DNA of 64,000 nucleotides, from assembly GCA_018432935.1 (NCBI GenBank), contig JAHDSF010000008.1, forward strand, positions 22,272 through 86,271, read 5' to 3'. This document shows, one piece after another, positions 8,936 through 17,965 of this stretch. The DNA is from Rhodospirillales bacterium. Its GTDB lineage: Bacteria > Pseudomonadota > Alphaproteobacteria > Rhodospirillales > Shumkoniaceae. The notes below the pieces were generated by a model. The model saw nothing but the letters and a program-made list of their open reading frames with translations. It ran no database searches and was not told the origin of the DNA. Within the stretch, counting starts at the first letter, position 1. Every line of letters starts with the position of its first letter. The translations under genes were made by a program, and so were the position numbers.

Positions 8936-9574
8936 ATGCGCACCAGGTCGCTCGTGCTCGGAGTTGCCGTCGCCGCCGGAATCGCCTGCACGCCGTTCGT
9001 GGGGTACGCGGACTCGGTTGTCGACGCATGGAGCGGAATCGCTTCGCCCCCGGCGCCGGCAGTCTCCCCGGTCAAGGTCGACAGGGCGAAGACCGCCTTT
9101 CTGGTCCTCGACATCGAGGAGGCGACCTGCAACGACAAGGTGCGCCCGCGCTGCGTAGACAGCGTTCCCGCGATCGCGGACTTCCTGGCCAAGGCCCGCG
9201 CCGCCGGCATGATGGTGGCGCACAGCAACACCGGCCGCGGCTCGCCCGAGACGATCCTGCCGCAGGCCAAGCCGGCCGCCGGCGAGCCGGTGGTCAAGGC
9301 GAGCGTCGACAAGTTCCTGGGCACCGAACTCGATGCCGCCCTCAAGGCGAAGGAGGTCGAGACCGTCATCGTCTGCGGCACCGCTGCCCACGGTGCGGTG
9401 CTCCATACCGCCACCGCCGCGGCGCAGCGGCGGTACGGTCTCGTCCTGCCGGTGGACTGCCTGTCGGCCGAGGACCTGTTCACAGAGAAGGCGTCGGTGT
9501 GGGTCCTGCTCAACGGGCCGGCAACGCGCCAGCGGATCCGGCTGACAACACTGTCGGCGATCACCATCGAGTAA
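8936..9574 (+). CDS. Exported isochorismatase-like protein without nucleophilic Cys
   Basis: A 212-residue protein with a Sec-type signal peptide (residues 1 to about 26, basic MRTR, then a hydrophobic stretch ending near GYAD). The mature part follows the isochorismatase/cysteine hydrolase fold: FLVLDIEEATC with the catalytic-type Asp, VVKASVDKF with the Lys, and VIVCGTAAHGAVLHTA. In amidase-type members a Cys follows this last strand; here that position is Ala. The protein may be a non-amidase member or only a binding protein. Start at 8936 gives the signal peptide and has GGGAG eight bases upstream. Confidence 0.75.
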   Translation: MRTRSLVLGVAVAAGIACTPFVGYADSVVDAWSGIASPPAPAVSPVKVDRAKTAFLVLDIEEATCNDKVRPRCVDSVPAIADFLAKARAAGMMVAHSNTGRGSPETILPQAKPAAGEPVVKASVDKFLGTELDAALKAKEVETVIVCGTAAHGAVLHTATAAAQRRYGLVLPVDCLSAEDLFTEKASVWVLLNGPATRQRIRLTTLSAITIE

Positions 9575-9586
9575 CCTGCTGGCAGG

Positions 9587-9745
9587 CTACTTCTTAACGA
9601 TCACCCACACCGCATGGATGATCCCGGGAATGTAGCCGAGGATGGTCAGCAGGATGTTGAGCCAGAAGTGCAGGCCGATGCCGACCTGCAGGAACACGCC
9701 GAGGGGCGGAAGCACGATCGCCAGAATGATGCGGATGACGTCCAC
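9587..9745 (-). CDS. YqaE/Pmp3 family membrane proteolipid
   Basis: A 52-residue very hydrophobic protein with two helices: IIRILA-like VIRIILAIVLPPLGVFLQ, then FWLNILLTILGYIPGIIHA. This is the Pmp3/YqaE signature, small proteins linked to membrane potential and salt stress. GTG at 9745 is chosen because GGAGGG lies five bases upstream and because family members start MD-IIRI at this point; the frame extends upstream to an ATG at 9796 with unrelated sequence. Confidence 0.88.
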   Translation of the reverse strand: MDVIRIILAIVLPPLGVFLQVGIGLHFWLNILLTILGYIPGIIHAVWVIVKK

Positions 9746-9910
9746 GTTGTCCCTCCAATGGCTGATGGGGCCGGCGCACCCGAAGAAAGCGCGCAATGCG
9801 TCGCCGCCCGGACTGTCAACACGCCCCGCTCGTGCTCAAATGTAAGTGGCGCCCGCAGTCGCCGCCACAAATGCGGCGTCGCGGCTTCCAATGGACAAGG
9901 AGACCAGTTC

Positions 9911-10132
9911 ATGACGCGATGCGTAGTTGTTGTCCTGGCCTGCCTACCTTTGCTCGCCGCTTGCGGCGCGAACAAGGCTGATCGCGCGCTGAGCGGTGGC
10001 GCCATGGGGGCCGGCATCGGCATCCTGGGCGGTCCGATCGGTGTCCTGGTCGGCGCCGGCGCCGGTGCCGCAGCCGGTGCGCTCACCAATCCGGAGCAGG
10101 TCGATCTCGGCGAGCCGGTGTGGCGGCGCTGA
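9911..10132 (+). CDS. Small glycine-zipper lipoprotein
   Basis: A 73-residue protein starting with a lipoprotein signal (hydrophobic VVVVLACLPLLAAC, lipobox LAAC with Cys18). After the Cys come about 15 polar residues and then a Gly/Ala-rich helix with repeated GxxxG (GAMGAGIGILGGPIGVLVGAGAG), a glycine-zipper segment as in outer-membrane SlyB/osmotically inducible lipoproteins. AAGGAG lies about nine bases before the ATG. It is divergent from the pmp3 gene and converges on the phosphoesterase gene with no spacing. Role unknown; probably envelope-related. Confidence 0.75.
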   Translation: MTRCVVVVLACLPLLAACGANKADRALSGGAMGAGIGILGGPIGVLVGAGAGAAAGALTNPEQVDLGEPVWRR

Positions 10133-11056
10133 TCAGGCTTTCCCCCGCCGCAAGGTGATATGGACAACCTCGCCGCGGCTGAAGAAGCGCAGAGGCGGCT
10201 TGCCGACGCCGGCCCCTGACGTGGTGTAGCCCTGGAGCCCGCCCAGCCTCCAGGCGTCCCTGGCAAAGCGGCGGCCGCCGTCGCAGGCGGTGACCAGCGG
10301 AACGCCGCCCGGCAGGCAGATCTGGCCGCCGTGGGTGTGGCCGGACAGGTAGAGCCGGACGCCCGCGTCGGCCGCGGCGTGCACCACCTCGGGCGAATGC
10401 ACGAGAAGGATTCGGAAGCCATCGGGTCCGTGGCGGATCGCCTGCAATGCATCCTCGGTGCAGAAGCGGTGCACGTCGTCGGTACCGGTGATGTGCAGCT
10501 GCTCCTCGCCGCGGGCGATCGCGAGATGGTCGTTGACCAGGACGCGGATGCCGAGGGCGGCAAGCGCATCCGCCATGTCGCTGCGGTCGTGGTTGCCGAG
10601 AACGGCGAGAATCCCCAGCCGGCTTCGCACCCGCTGCACGATCGGCGCCAGGAGCGCCGCAGTTGTCGCCGCCGAGGGCGTTCCCTTGTGCTGGAAGTCA
10701 CCGGTCGCCACGGCAAGGTCGACCGGAACCTCGGCCACCAGCTCGCCGACTCGATCGATCAGCCCCGGGAGGGTGCCGGCATGAAGATCCGAAAGGTGCA
10801 GGATGGTGAAGCCCTCGAAGGCCGGAGGCAGATCGGGGAAGGCGAAGCTCAGCGTGCGCAGCCGCACGTCGAGGGCATTGCGGGTCCCGCGATCGTAGAC
10901 GGGCAGCCGCTTGACGAGCGGCTCGGCGAACGACAGCAGTTCGCTCAGCCCACCGGAACGGCGTCTGCCCCGAGCGGTGTGGCGCCAAGGCGACTCTTCC
11001 ATTTCGCGGCGGCGGAGCCGCCAGCGTTCACTCAGGAAGGAACCCGAAACGCTCAC
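10133..11056 (-). CDS. Metallophosphoesterase (YaeI-like)
   Basis: A 307-residue calcineurin-like phosphoesterase with all metal-binding motifs in order: LSDLHAG, ATGDFQHKG, LGNHDRSD, LLVHSPE and SGHTHGGQICLP. This order and the GHTHGGQ end match the YaeI/YkuE group of phosphodiesterases, several of which act at membranes. A positively charged N-terminus without a clear transmembrane helix precedes the domain. The start is GTG at 11056 with AAGGA six bases before it. Substrate is not defined. Confidence 0.85.
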   Translation of the reverse strand: MSVSGSFLSERWRLRRREMEESPWRHTARGRRRSGGLSELLSFAEPLVKRLPVYDRGTRNALDVRLRTLSFAFPDLPPAFEGFTILHLSDLHAGTLPGLIDRVGELVAEVPVDLAVATGDFQHKGTPSAATTAALLAPIVQRVRSRLGILAVLGNHDRSDMADALAALGIRVLVNDHLAIARGEEQLHITGTDDVHRFCTEDALQAIRHGPDGFRILLVHSPEVVHAAADAGVRLYLSGHTHGGQICLPGGVPLVTACDGGRRFARDAWRLGGLQGYTTSGAGVGKPPLRFFSRGEVVHITLRRGKA

Positions 11057-11168
11057 TGCATTTCCTTTTTGCTTCGTTCCAACAAGGTGGGGGCAGCGGG
11101 CGCCGCTCTCCGTCGCCCATGAGGGGAGACGCCGGGCGCGGGAGGCTTAACCCGTCGCGGGTACGCGC

Positions 11169-11927
11169 CTACTCCTCGTAGATCATTTTCACGGTCATGC
11201 CGCCGTCGACGACCAGATTCTGGCCGGTCACGAAGGGCGCGCTCTCGGCCAGAAAGACGCAAGCCTCGGCGACGTCCTCGGGCACACCCACGCGCCCGAC
11301 TGGGTGCTGCTCGCAATCGCGCTCGGAATGCGCCGGCTTATGCGCCCGTGCCGAATACTGCCAATCGGCCGTTTCGATCCAGCCCGGGCTGACGCAGTTG
11401 ACGCGAATCCGCTGCGGTCCCAGGCTGATCGCCATGGCATGGGTGAGCGCCACGATGCCGCCCTTGGTGGCCGAATACGCCTCGGTTCCCGGCTCGGACA
11501 TGAAGGCGCGGGTCGAGGCGATGTTGACGATCGCGCCACCCTGCCCGCGCGCCGCCATGCAGCGCGCCGCCGCCTGCGAGCATAGGAAGGTGCCGCGCAG
11601 ATTGACGGCGACGACGCGGTCGAAATCCTCGGCGGTGAGCTCCAGGAACGGCGCCCGGCGTCCGATCCCGGCGTTGTTGACCAGGACGTCGGGGCAGCCC
11701 AGCTCGGCCGCGGTCCGCTCCATCCAGCGGCCGATGTCGGCGGGGGTGCCGACGTCCGCGGTCTCGTGGATCGCCGGCAGGCCCAGCCTGTGGATCGCGT
11801 CCACCACCTCTGCCCCCGCGTCATCGGCGGGGTCGGCGATCGACACGGCATAACCTCTGGTCGCAAACGCATAGGCGACGGCGCGCCCGATTCCCTGGGC
11901 GCCGCCCGTGACCGCGATCACCTTCAT
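11169..11927 (-). CDS. SDR family oxidoreductase
   Basis: A 252-residue classical SDR: TGGAQGIG at residues 7-14, an Asp at the end of strand two (SIADP, suggesting NAD(H)), NNAG, and YSATK with Tyr151 and Lys155; the C-terminus has VDGGMTVKMIYEE. It resembles glucose-1-dehydrogenase/3-oxoacyl reductase-type members. The gene stands alone, with about 110 bases to the phosphoesterase gene on the same strand. Substrate unknown. Confidence 0.85.
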   Translation of the reverse strand: MKVIAVTGGAQGIGRAVAYAFATRGYAVSIADPADDAGAEVVDAIHRLGLPAIHETADVGTPADIGRWMERTAAELGCPDVLVNNAGIGRRAPFLELTAEDFDRVVAVNLRGTFLCSQAAARCMAARGQGGAIVNIASTRAFMSEPGTEAYSATKGGIVALTHAMAISLGPQRIRVNCVSPGWIETADWQYSARAHKPAHSERDCEQHPVGRVGVPEDVAEACVFLAESAPFVTGQNLVVDGGMTVKMIYEE

Positions 11928-12011
11928 CGTCGCCCTCCTGCCGCTCCGCCACGAGATGGCCTGTCACGCGCGCCGGCGCAACCGCAAGGCCGCCCCCCCG
12001 GAGCCGCCCCC

Positions 12012-12230
12012 TCAAGCCCGCTTGATGGTCTTGATCGGGCCCCGCGGCATGCCCGAGCGCTCGGCGATCTCGCGATCCTGCTCCTCGATGAAACCGCGCG
12101 CCGGCGCGTCGCCCTCGAAGCCGCCCAACAGGCTGCTCGGTACGCGGCGATTCGAGGTTCGGGTGCCGTCCTGGTACTCGACGTTGAAGAGAACGAACTC
12201 GGCCTTCGATTTCTGCTTCTTCTGGCCCAT
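12012..12230 (-). CDS. Small charged hypothetical protein
   Basis: A 72-residue basic/acidic protein beginning MGQKKQKSKAEFVLFNVEY and ending IKTIKRA, without membrane segments or Cys. The strand-like EFVLFNVEYQDGT followed by a RRVPSSLLGGF turn suggests a small beta domain. The start is ATG at 12230, with GGAGG five bases upstream, so it is very likely translated; the longer in-frame extension lacks a ribosome site. I do not recognise the family. Confidence 0.65.
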   Translation of the reverse strand: MGQKKQKSKAEFVLFNVEYQDGTRTSNRRVPSSLLGGFEGDAPARGFIEEQDREIAERSGMPRGPIKTIKRA

Positions 12231-12503
12231 GGATACCTCCGCCGACGCCGATGCGTCGAAAAGCCGAGGCCCCGCCAAGGCGGTGCCTGACAGGGCCTCC
12301 TTTGGTAAAGCGGGGGGCACGCTACCATCCGCCGCCGGCCGAACGCAACCCGGACGTGATCCCGCAACCGGGAAGCGGCGGCCCGGGTGCAGCCACACCT
12401 TCGGAGAGGGCCAGAATCCGCCGGGTATGGCCCCTACGCCGGGATTGCCTCCCCCTCCCGCCCTGCCGCCATAATCGGGGTCACCGGACGGAGGACGATG
12501 ACC

Positions 12504-13469
12504 ATGGAGCGGGATTTCGGCCGTTATCTGCTCAGCGTCATGGAGCGCGACATCGACCTCCTGCTAATGGAGGAGTTTCACGTCTCGTCGGAGTTCGTGA
12601 CCTGGTTCAGCGTGCTGGCGGGCGTTGCGGATGCCGAGTTCGACGGTGCCTGGCACAGCGTCTCGGACCAGGACGGCGAGACAGACCTCCTGCTGCGTGT
12701 GCGCTGCGGCCACGAGCGGATCGCGATCCTCATCGAAAACAAGGTTGCTGCGCCCCAACGGCCCCTGCAGGATGAGCGGTACCATCTCCGGGCCGCGCGA
12801 GCCCGAGAGGCCGGCCTGTACGAGCGCCACATCGTATGTGTCTGCGCGCCAAGCTGGTACCTGCAGCGCTTACGCGCCGAAAGCCTTTATCAGAGCCGGG
12901 TGCCTTACGAGTCGATACGTGACTGGTATGCCTCCCAACCCGGACCGCGTGCGGCGTGGCGCCGCCGCATTATCGAGGAGGCGATCGACCAGAGCCGCCG
13001 CGGATACACCTTGATCGAAAGCTCGGCCAAGACCGCGTTCCATCGTCAGTACTGGGACTACGTGCGGAAGCGACATCCCTCCTTCGTCATTCGCAGGCCG
13101 ACGCCCAAGGGCGCGAAATCGCACTGGATGCATCTGAAGACGCGGGACATGCCCGAGAAGGTCATCCTGTCCCACAAGAACGACATGGGCTGCCTAGACC
13201 TCTCCTTCCGAGGCACTCGGGTGACGCAGCTTCTTGCCGTCAGGACCGACTGGCCGGAGGGCATCATCGCCCGGCAGTGCGGCAAGTCTGCGGTGCTGCG
13301 GATCCTGGTCCCGATCCTCGATATGGAATCCAGCCTGGAAACCCAGGAAGCGGCCCTGGAAGTGGTGCTCTCTGCGACCCGCCGGCTGACGCCCTTCTCC
13401 CGCATCCTGGAGCATCCGCAGGGGCGTCGGCTTGCAGGCTCTTCATCGTCACCCAATGTGGCTGAATAG
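12504..13469 (+). CDS. PD-(D/E)XK nuclease superfamily protein
   Basis: About 321 residues. The N-terminal half shows GETDLLLRV followed by AILIENKVAAP, the D...(D/E)xK pattern of the PD-(D/E)XK nuclease fold (Asp in ETD, then Glu-Asn-Lys on the next strand), with a helix containing DERY about 15 residues on. The second half (FHRQYWDYVRKRHPSF and the strand LDLSFRG) is not recognisable to me. GGAGG at 12490-12494 suits the ATG at 12504 (9 bases) better than the ATG at 12498 (3 bases). No restriction or defence partner is adjacent, so its role is unclear. Confidence 0.75.
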   Translation: MERDFGRYLLSVMERDIDLLLMEEFHVSSEFVTWFSVLAGVADAEFDGAWHSVSDQDGETDLLLRVRCGHERIAILIENKVAAPQRPLQDERYHLRAARAREAGLYERHIVCVCAPSWYLQRLRAESLYQSRVPYESIRDWYASQPGPRAAWRRRIIEEAIDQSRRGYTLIESSAKTAFHRQYWDYVRKRHPSFVIRRPTPKGAKSHWMHLKTRDMPEKVILSHKNDMGCLDLSFRGTRVTQLLAVRTDWPEGIIARQCGKSAVLRILVPILDMESSLETQEAALEVVLSATRRLTPFSRILEHPQGRRLAGSSSSPNVAE

Positions 13470-13535
13470 CGTTTGCCCGCTCTACCGGCAATCCTGATCG
13501 TGGTCCGACGGTGAAGGGAGACGTCCCGTTGCGCG

Positions 13536-14576
13536 TCACGTGAACGCCACGACCACCGACCCGGCATAGAGAAGCAGCACGAGCACGCTTTCCCAGCCGA
13601 TGTTGGCAAGGCCCCGCTCCTGGCGCCGCAGCATGCCGAGGAGAAGCACGCCGGTCATCAGGATGGCGAGGACCGCCGTGAAGACGTTGTCCTGACCGAA
13701 CTCGTGGTAGATCGACCCCTTGCGGTAGAACACGTCGCCGGCGGCAAGGAACAGGACCTCGAACGCGTTGCCACCGATGATGTCGCCCACCGCCAGGCTG
13801 ACGGCGCCGATCCGCACCGCCGCAATCGCCGTCACCAGTTCCGGCAGCGAATTCGAGACCGCCGCGAACACCGTGCCGACGGCCGTCTCCGACAGATCGG
13901 ACAGGGCGACGATCGCGATGCTCGCCTCGCCGATCACGTAGCCGGCAATCCCGGTGACGGCCGCGTACAGTGCGAAAGCCGCCCACAGCCGCGCCATGCT
14001 CCTGCCCCTCGTCTCGGGATGGGGTTCCTGCGCGGACTCGTCCTGGGTCGAGCGGGTCCGCACCGGCGACCACATCGGCTCAGACCGGATCCGGGTCAGA
14101 AGACGCACCCCGAAACCGTAAATCACGAACAGCAGGACCGATGCCGGATGGACGTGCCACACGGTCACCTCTGGCGTCGACATGGCGAGCAGAGGGATCG
14201 TCAGCATGCTCACCAGCAGCGTCGCCTGCGCCAGCCCGGTGACGCTGGCCGCGGCGTGCTCGAGATTGGCCTTGCGGTAGGCGAGGTCGGCCAGGGCCAG
14301 GAAGCTCGTCTGCACCGTCAGGCCGCCCAGAGCGTTGCCGATGGCCAGTCCCGAGTATCCCTGCCAGGCCGTCGCCATCGACGTGATGATCCCGGGCAGG
14401 CTGGTACTGCCGCCCACGAACAGAGCCCCGGCGACGATCTCGCCCATGCCGGTGCGGTCGGCGAGAGCATCGGCCAAATGGGCCAGCTTGGTTCCCGCGA
14501 CGGCGATCGCCAGGGCAGCTCCGGCGAAGACCGCGATGACCACGGCCAGAGAAGTCTGGGAAAGATCGATCAGCAT
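13536..14576 (-). CDS. Sodium/calcium exchanger family antiporter
   Basis: A 346-residue inner-membrane protein with about ten helices in two homologous halves. The alpha repeats of the CaCA superfamily are visible as ALFVGGSTSLPGIITSM in the first half and SNSLPELVTAIAAVRIGA with GDIIGGNAFEVL in the second. A polar loop of about 35 residues (near residue 180) separates the halves. It would exchange Ca2+ (or another cation) for Na+ or H+. It converges on the nuclease-like gene and stands alone. Confidence 0.9.
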   Translation of the reverse strand: MLIDLSQTSLAVVIAVFAGAALAIAVAGTKLAHLADALADRTGMGEIVAGALFVGGSTSLPGIITSMATAWQGYSGLAIGNALGGLTVQTSFLALADLAYRKANLEHAAASVTGLAQATLLVSMLTIPLLAMSTPEVTVWHVHPASVLLFVIYGFGVRLLTRIRSEPMWSPVRTRSTQDESAQEPHPETRGRSMARLWAAFALYAAVTGIAGYVIGEASIAIVALSDLSETAVGTVFAAVSNSLPELVTAIAAVRIGAVSLAVGDIIGGNAFEVLFLAAGDVFYRKGSIYHEFGQDNVFTAVLAILMTGVLLLGMLRRQERGLANIGWESVLVLLLYAGSVVVAFT

Positions 14577-14744
14577 CTACGGGGCTGCCGCCCCGGGCAT
14601 CCGCTCGTCTGCTCCTGGCATGCCCCGGGCATCGCCTCCTCCGTCCGGCCGGCCGTCCACCCCTCCTCCATGTGGTGCCTGTGAGAGGAATTGCCCGGTC
14701 GAGACTCGAGGGTCGCTGCCGTTGTCCCATGTTAATGCGGCGGC

Positions 14745-15860
14745 ATGGCCGATCCGCATAATGGCGCCATGGAACGATTGGCCATCAACAGGGTTTCCGC
14801 GGCGGCGTTCACCATCCCGACCGATCACCCCGAGGCGGACGGAACGCTGGCCTGGGATTCGACCACTCTGGTCGCGGCGTTCGTCGACTGCGCCGGCACG
14901 ACCGGGCTGGGCTATACCTACAGCGACCGGGCGGCCGCTCTTCTGATCAACGACAAGCTGGGGACAATCGTGGCCGGCCGCGACCCCCTCGCCATCGCCG
15001 AAATCAGCGCTGCGATGCAGGCGGCCGTTCGCAATATCGGCCGCTGCGGGATCGCGGCGGCGGCGATTTCGGCGGTCGACTTCGCGTTGTGGGACCTCAA
15101 GGCCAAGCTGCTCGAGCGTCCCCTGATCGATCTGCTGGGGGCGGTTCGAAATGGCGTGACGGTGTACGGCAGCGGCGGCTTCACTTCGTACCCGTTCGAC
15201 CGCCTCCAGAACCAGCTCGCCGGCTGGACCGCCCAGGGGATCGACCGGGTCAAGATGAAGGTGGGCTCGCAGCCCGCCGAGGACCCGCAGCGCGTCCGCG
15301 CGGCACGGCAGGCGATCGGACCTGCGGCGGGACTGATGGTCGACGCCAACAGCGCCTACTCCCGCAAGCAGGCGCTGGCGGCCGCCGAACGCTTCGCGGA
15401 GGACGACGTCGTCTGGTTCGAGGAGCCGGTGACGTCCGACGATCTCGACGGGCTGCGTCTGCTGCGCGACCGCGCCCCAGCCGCGATGGAGACCGCGGCC
15501 GGCGAATACGGGTACAACCTGACCGACGCCCGCAGGATGCTGCAGGCGGATGCGGTCGACGTGCTGCAGGCGGATGCGACCCGCTGCCTGGGTCCATCCG
15601 GATTCCTCGCGATCGCGGAACTCTGCCGCGCATTCGGGCTGCCCCTGTCGGCCCATACCGCGCCCAGCCTGCACCTGCACCTCTGCTGCGCCGCGCCGGC
15701 GGCGCGGGACATCGAGTACTTCCACGACCACGCGCGGATCGAGCACATGCTGTTCGACGGCGCCGCCACCCCCGAGAACGGCGTCATCCGTCCCGACCTC
15801 TCCCGCCCCGGATTGGGGCTGGCCTTCAAGGAGGCGGACGCGCGCCGGTTTGCCAGCTGA
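14745..15860 (+). CDS. Enolase-superfamily enzyme (mandelate racemase type)
   Basis: A 371-residue member with an N-terminal capping domain and a C-terminal barrel. Visible are the KxK general base (Lys170-Met-Lys172 in RVKMKVG), metal ligands in VDANSAY, FEEPV and METAAGEYG, and a His on the opposite face in SAHTAPSLH, which is the mandelate racemase subgroup arrangement. Probably a dehydratase or racemase acting on a sugar acid or similar carboxylate. The ATG at 14745 is used; an in-frame ATG at 14769 is an alternative and neither has a strong ribosome site. The PPC protein gene follows 19 bases later. Confidence 0.85.
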   Translation: MADPHNGAMERLAINRVSAAAFTIPTDHPEADGTLAWDSTTLVAAFVDCAGTTGLGYTYSDRAAALLINDKLGTIVAGRDPLAIAEISAAMQAAVRNIGRCGIAAAAISAVDFALWDLKAKLLERPLIDLLGAVRNGVTVYGSGGFTSYPFDRLQNQLAGWTAQGIDRVKMKVGSQPAEDPQRVRAARQAIGPAAGLMVDANSAYSRKQALAAAERFAEDDVVWFEEPVTSDDLDGLRLLRDRAPAAMETAAGEYGYNLTDARRMLQADAVDVLQADATRCLGPSGFLAIAELCRAFGLPLSAHTAPSLHLHLCCAAPAARDIEYFHDHARIEHMLFDGAATPENGVIRPDLSRPGLGLAFKEADARRFAS

Positions 15861-15879
15861 ACAACGAAGGGAAGACACC

Positions 15880-16311
15880 ATGAAAGGCAGAATGATCAAC
15901 GAGGGCCCGCCCCGCACCTTCGTCGTCGTCTTCGACAAGGGCGACGAGGTGATCCAGGGCCTGCTGCGGTTTGCCGAAGAGCACGACCTGACGGCCAGCG
16001 AGCTGACCGGGCTCGGCGCCTTCAGCAGCTGCGTGCTCGGCTACTTCGACTGGGAGCGCAAGGACTACAACCGCATCCGCATCGACGAGCAGGTCGAGGT
16101 ATTGGCCTTCATCGGCAACATCACGACCAAGGACGGCAAGCACAAGCTGCACCCCCATGTCGTCGTCGGCAAATCCGACGGCACCGCGCACGGCGCCCAC
16201 CTTCTCGAGGCGCAGGTCCGACCGACACTCGAGGTCGTGATCAATGAAAGCCCGCGACACCTCGAGCGCCGCGAGGACCCTGAAACCGGCCTCCCCCTCA
16301 TCGCCCTGTGA
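15880..16311 (+). CDS. PPC/DUF296 domain protein
   Basis: A 143-residue single-domain PPC (DUF296) protein. Features are FVVVFDKGDEVIQGLL, TGLGAFSSCVLGYFD, then the conserved HPHVVVGKSDGTAHGAHLLEA region and the EVVI strand. In plants this domain trimerises and accompanies AT-hooks; bacterial stand-alone copies form trimers of unclear function, and no DNA-binding hook is present here. GAAGGGAAG precedes the ATG. It is likely cotranscribed with the enolase-family gene. Its last 14 bases overlap the end of the convergent GMC gene. Confidence 0.85.
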   Translation: MKGRMINEGPPRTFVVVFDKGDEVIQGLLRFAEEHDLTASELTGLGAFSSCVLGYFDWERKDYNRIRIDEQVEVLAFIGNITTKDGKHKLHPHVVVGKSDGTAHGAHLLEAQVRPTLEVVINESPRHLERREDPETGLPLIAL

Positions 16312-17965
16312 CGGACGGGCGCCCGCGGCGGCCCGCCAGCTCGCCGCGGGCGGCCAGGGCCGCCATGCGGTCGCCGATCCGCAGCGCCAGAGCCTGGATG
16401 GTGAGCGACGGATTGACTCCGCCTGCGGTGGGGAACAGCGAGCCGTCGCAGATCCACAGGTTCGGGATGTCCCAGGTGCGGCCGTCGCTGTCGGTCACGC
16501 TGTCGCGTTCGTCGTCGCCCATGCGACACCCCCCCATGAGGTGCGCGGTGCCGCCTTCGCTCCAGCTGTCGCGCGCGCCCGCAGCGTGCATCATGTCGGT
16601 CATGAAGCGGATCGAGTGCGCCGCCAGGCGTTTGTCGTTGTCGCAGTTGCCGTAGGTCACCTTCGCGATCGGAAGGCCGTACTCGTCTTCTTCCTCCGCC
16701 AGCTCGACCCGGTTGCTCTCCTGCGGCAACGTCTCGCCGACGATCTTCAGCCCGGCCATGCGGTTGTAGAGCATCATCCGGTTGCGCAGCGCAATGCCCC
16801 AGACGCCGTGCTTGACGGCGACGCTGTTCGCCCATTCCGCAGGCATCGGCCCCTGGCTCATGATCGCATACCCGCCATCGAAATCCTTGCCGTCGTCCGC
16901 GTAGTTCCAGTGCTCGGTCAAGGCCAGCGAGGGAGGGCCCTTGTTCCACCGGATCTCCTCGTCCATGGTCCCCCAGACGGCGTGATTCGCATGCGTCATC
17001 AGGTACTTGCCGACCATGCCGCTGCTGTTGGCGAGACCGTCCGGAAAGGCCGGACAGGCGGAGTTCAGGAGCAGCCGCGGCGTCTCGACCGAATAGCCGG
17101 CGACGACCACGTTGCGCGCCCGCTGCCGCCGCCACTCGCCTTCGCGATGGTAGACGACGCCGGTCACCAGGCCGTCGCCGCCGATCTCGACCCGCCCGGC
17201 CATCGCGAGGTCGCGGATCTCGGCGCCGGCCTGGATGGCCCGCGGAATCCAGACCGTCAGCGCCGACTGCTTGGCGTTGGTCGAACAACCGAACTTGCAG
17301 AACCCGCGGTAGACGCAGGGATGGGCCATCCCGCGCGGCGCCGATACCGTCGCCAGCGGGGTCGGCGCCCACGAGATCCCCAGTGCTTCCGCTCCCCGCG
17401 CCAGCACCAGCCCGGCCGCGTTCACCGGATGGGGGCGGTAGGGGTATCGCTTCCTGGGCGGCCCCCACGGGAAGTCGACCGGGCCGGAGATCTTCAGCGC
17501 CTCCTCGACCTGTTCGTAGTACGGCTCGATCTCGGGCCACGCGATCGGCCAATCCCGGGCATAACCCAGCAGCGAACGCGCTTTCAGCCATTCCGGACGG
17601 AAGCGCAGCGAGACCATCTGGAAATGGACCGTGCTGCCGCCGACCGCCTTGCCGCTGTTGTTGCTGCCGAAGGAGATCGGGTCCTCGCCGCCGGAGATCC
17701 GCTCGTCCCGCCAGTACAGCTTGGCCTGCTCGGTCTCGTCGGACGCGAAGTCCTCGAGCGGACGCCAGAAGGGCCCGGCATCCAGGGCCACCACCGAGAA
17801 GCCCCGTTCGGCCAGCGCGCAGGCGAGCGTGCCGCCGCCGGCGCCGGTGCCGACGATCAGGAAATCCACCGCCTCGTCGTCGCGGAACATGCGCATCGGC
17901 ACCCAGCCGCCACGCCGGAACACGTCGGGCGCCTGGCCGTCCCTTGCCCGGGGGCGATCGGGCAT
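16298..17965 (-). CDS. GMC-family FAD oxidoreductase (gluconate 2-dehydrogenase large-subunit type)
   Basis: A 555-residue flavoprotein. FLIVGTGAGGGTLACALAE near residue 40 is the FAD Rossmann motif, VGGSTVHF the GMC signature, CVYRGFCKFGC a cysteine-containing segment typical of the gluconate 2-dehydrogenase group, and HLMGGCRMG plus GGVNPSLTI the C-terminal His/Asn active-site pair. No signal peptide is present. Start is the ATG at 17965, overlapping the TGA of the subunit-3 gene (TGATG), so the two are translationally coupled. It probably oxidises a sugar or polyol; the electron acceptor may come from the membrane partner upstream. Confidence 0.88.
   Translation of the reverse strand: MPDRPRARDGQAPDVFRRGGWVPMRMFRDDEAVDFLIVGTGAGGGTLACALAERGFSVVALDAGPFWRPLEDFASDETEQAKLYWRDERISGGEDPISFGSNNSGKAVGGSTVHFQMVSLRFRPEWLKARSLLGYARDWPIAWPEIEPYYEQVEEALKISGPVDFPWGPPRKRYPYRPHPVNAAGLVLARGAEALGISWAPTPLATVSAPRGMAHPCVYRGFCKFGCSTNAKQSALTVWIPRAIQAGAEIRDLAMAGRVEIGGDGLVTGVVYHREGEWRRQRARNVVVAGYSVETPRLLLNSACPAFPDGLANSSGMVGKYLMTHANHAVWGTMDEEIRWNKGPPSLALTEHWNYADDGKDFDGGYAIMSQGPMPAEWANSVAVKHGVWGIALRNRMMLYNRMAGLKIVGETLPQESNRVELAEEEDEYGLPIAKVTYGNCDNDKRLAAHSIRFMTDMMHAAGARDSWSEGGTAHLMGGCRMGDDERDSVTDSDGRTWDIPNLWICDGSLFPTAGGVNPSLTIQALALRIGDRMAALAARGELAGRRGRPSVTGR

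Noticed and set aside
16298..16311. 14-base overlap of convergent PPC and GMC genes as an antisense regulatory element
   Set aside because: Compact convergent ends are common here (cobU/cobD overlap by 17 bases too); no structure supports regulation.
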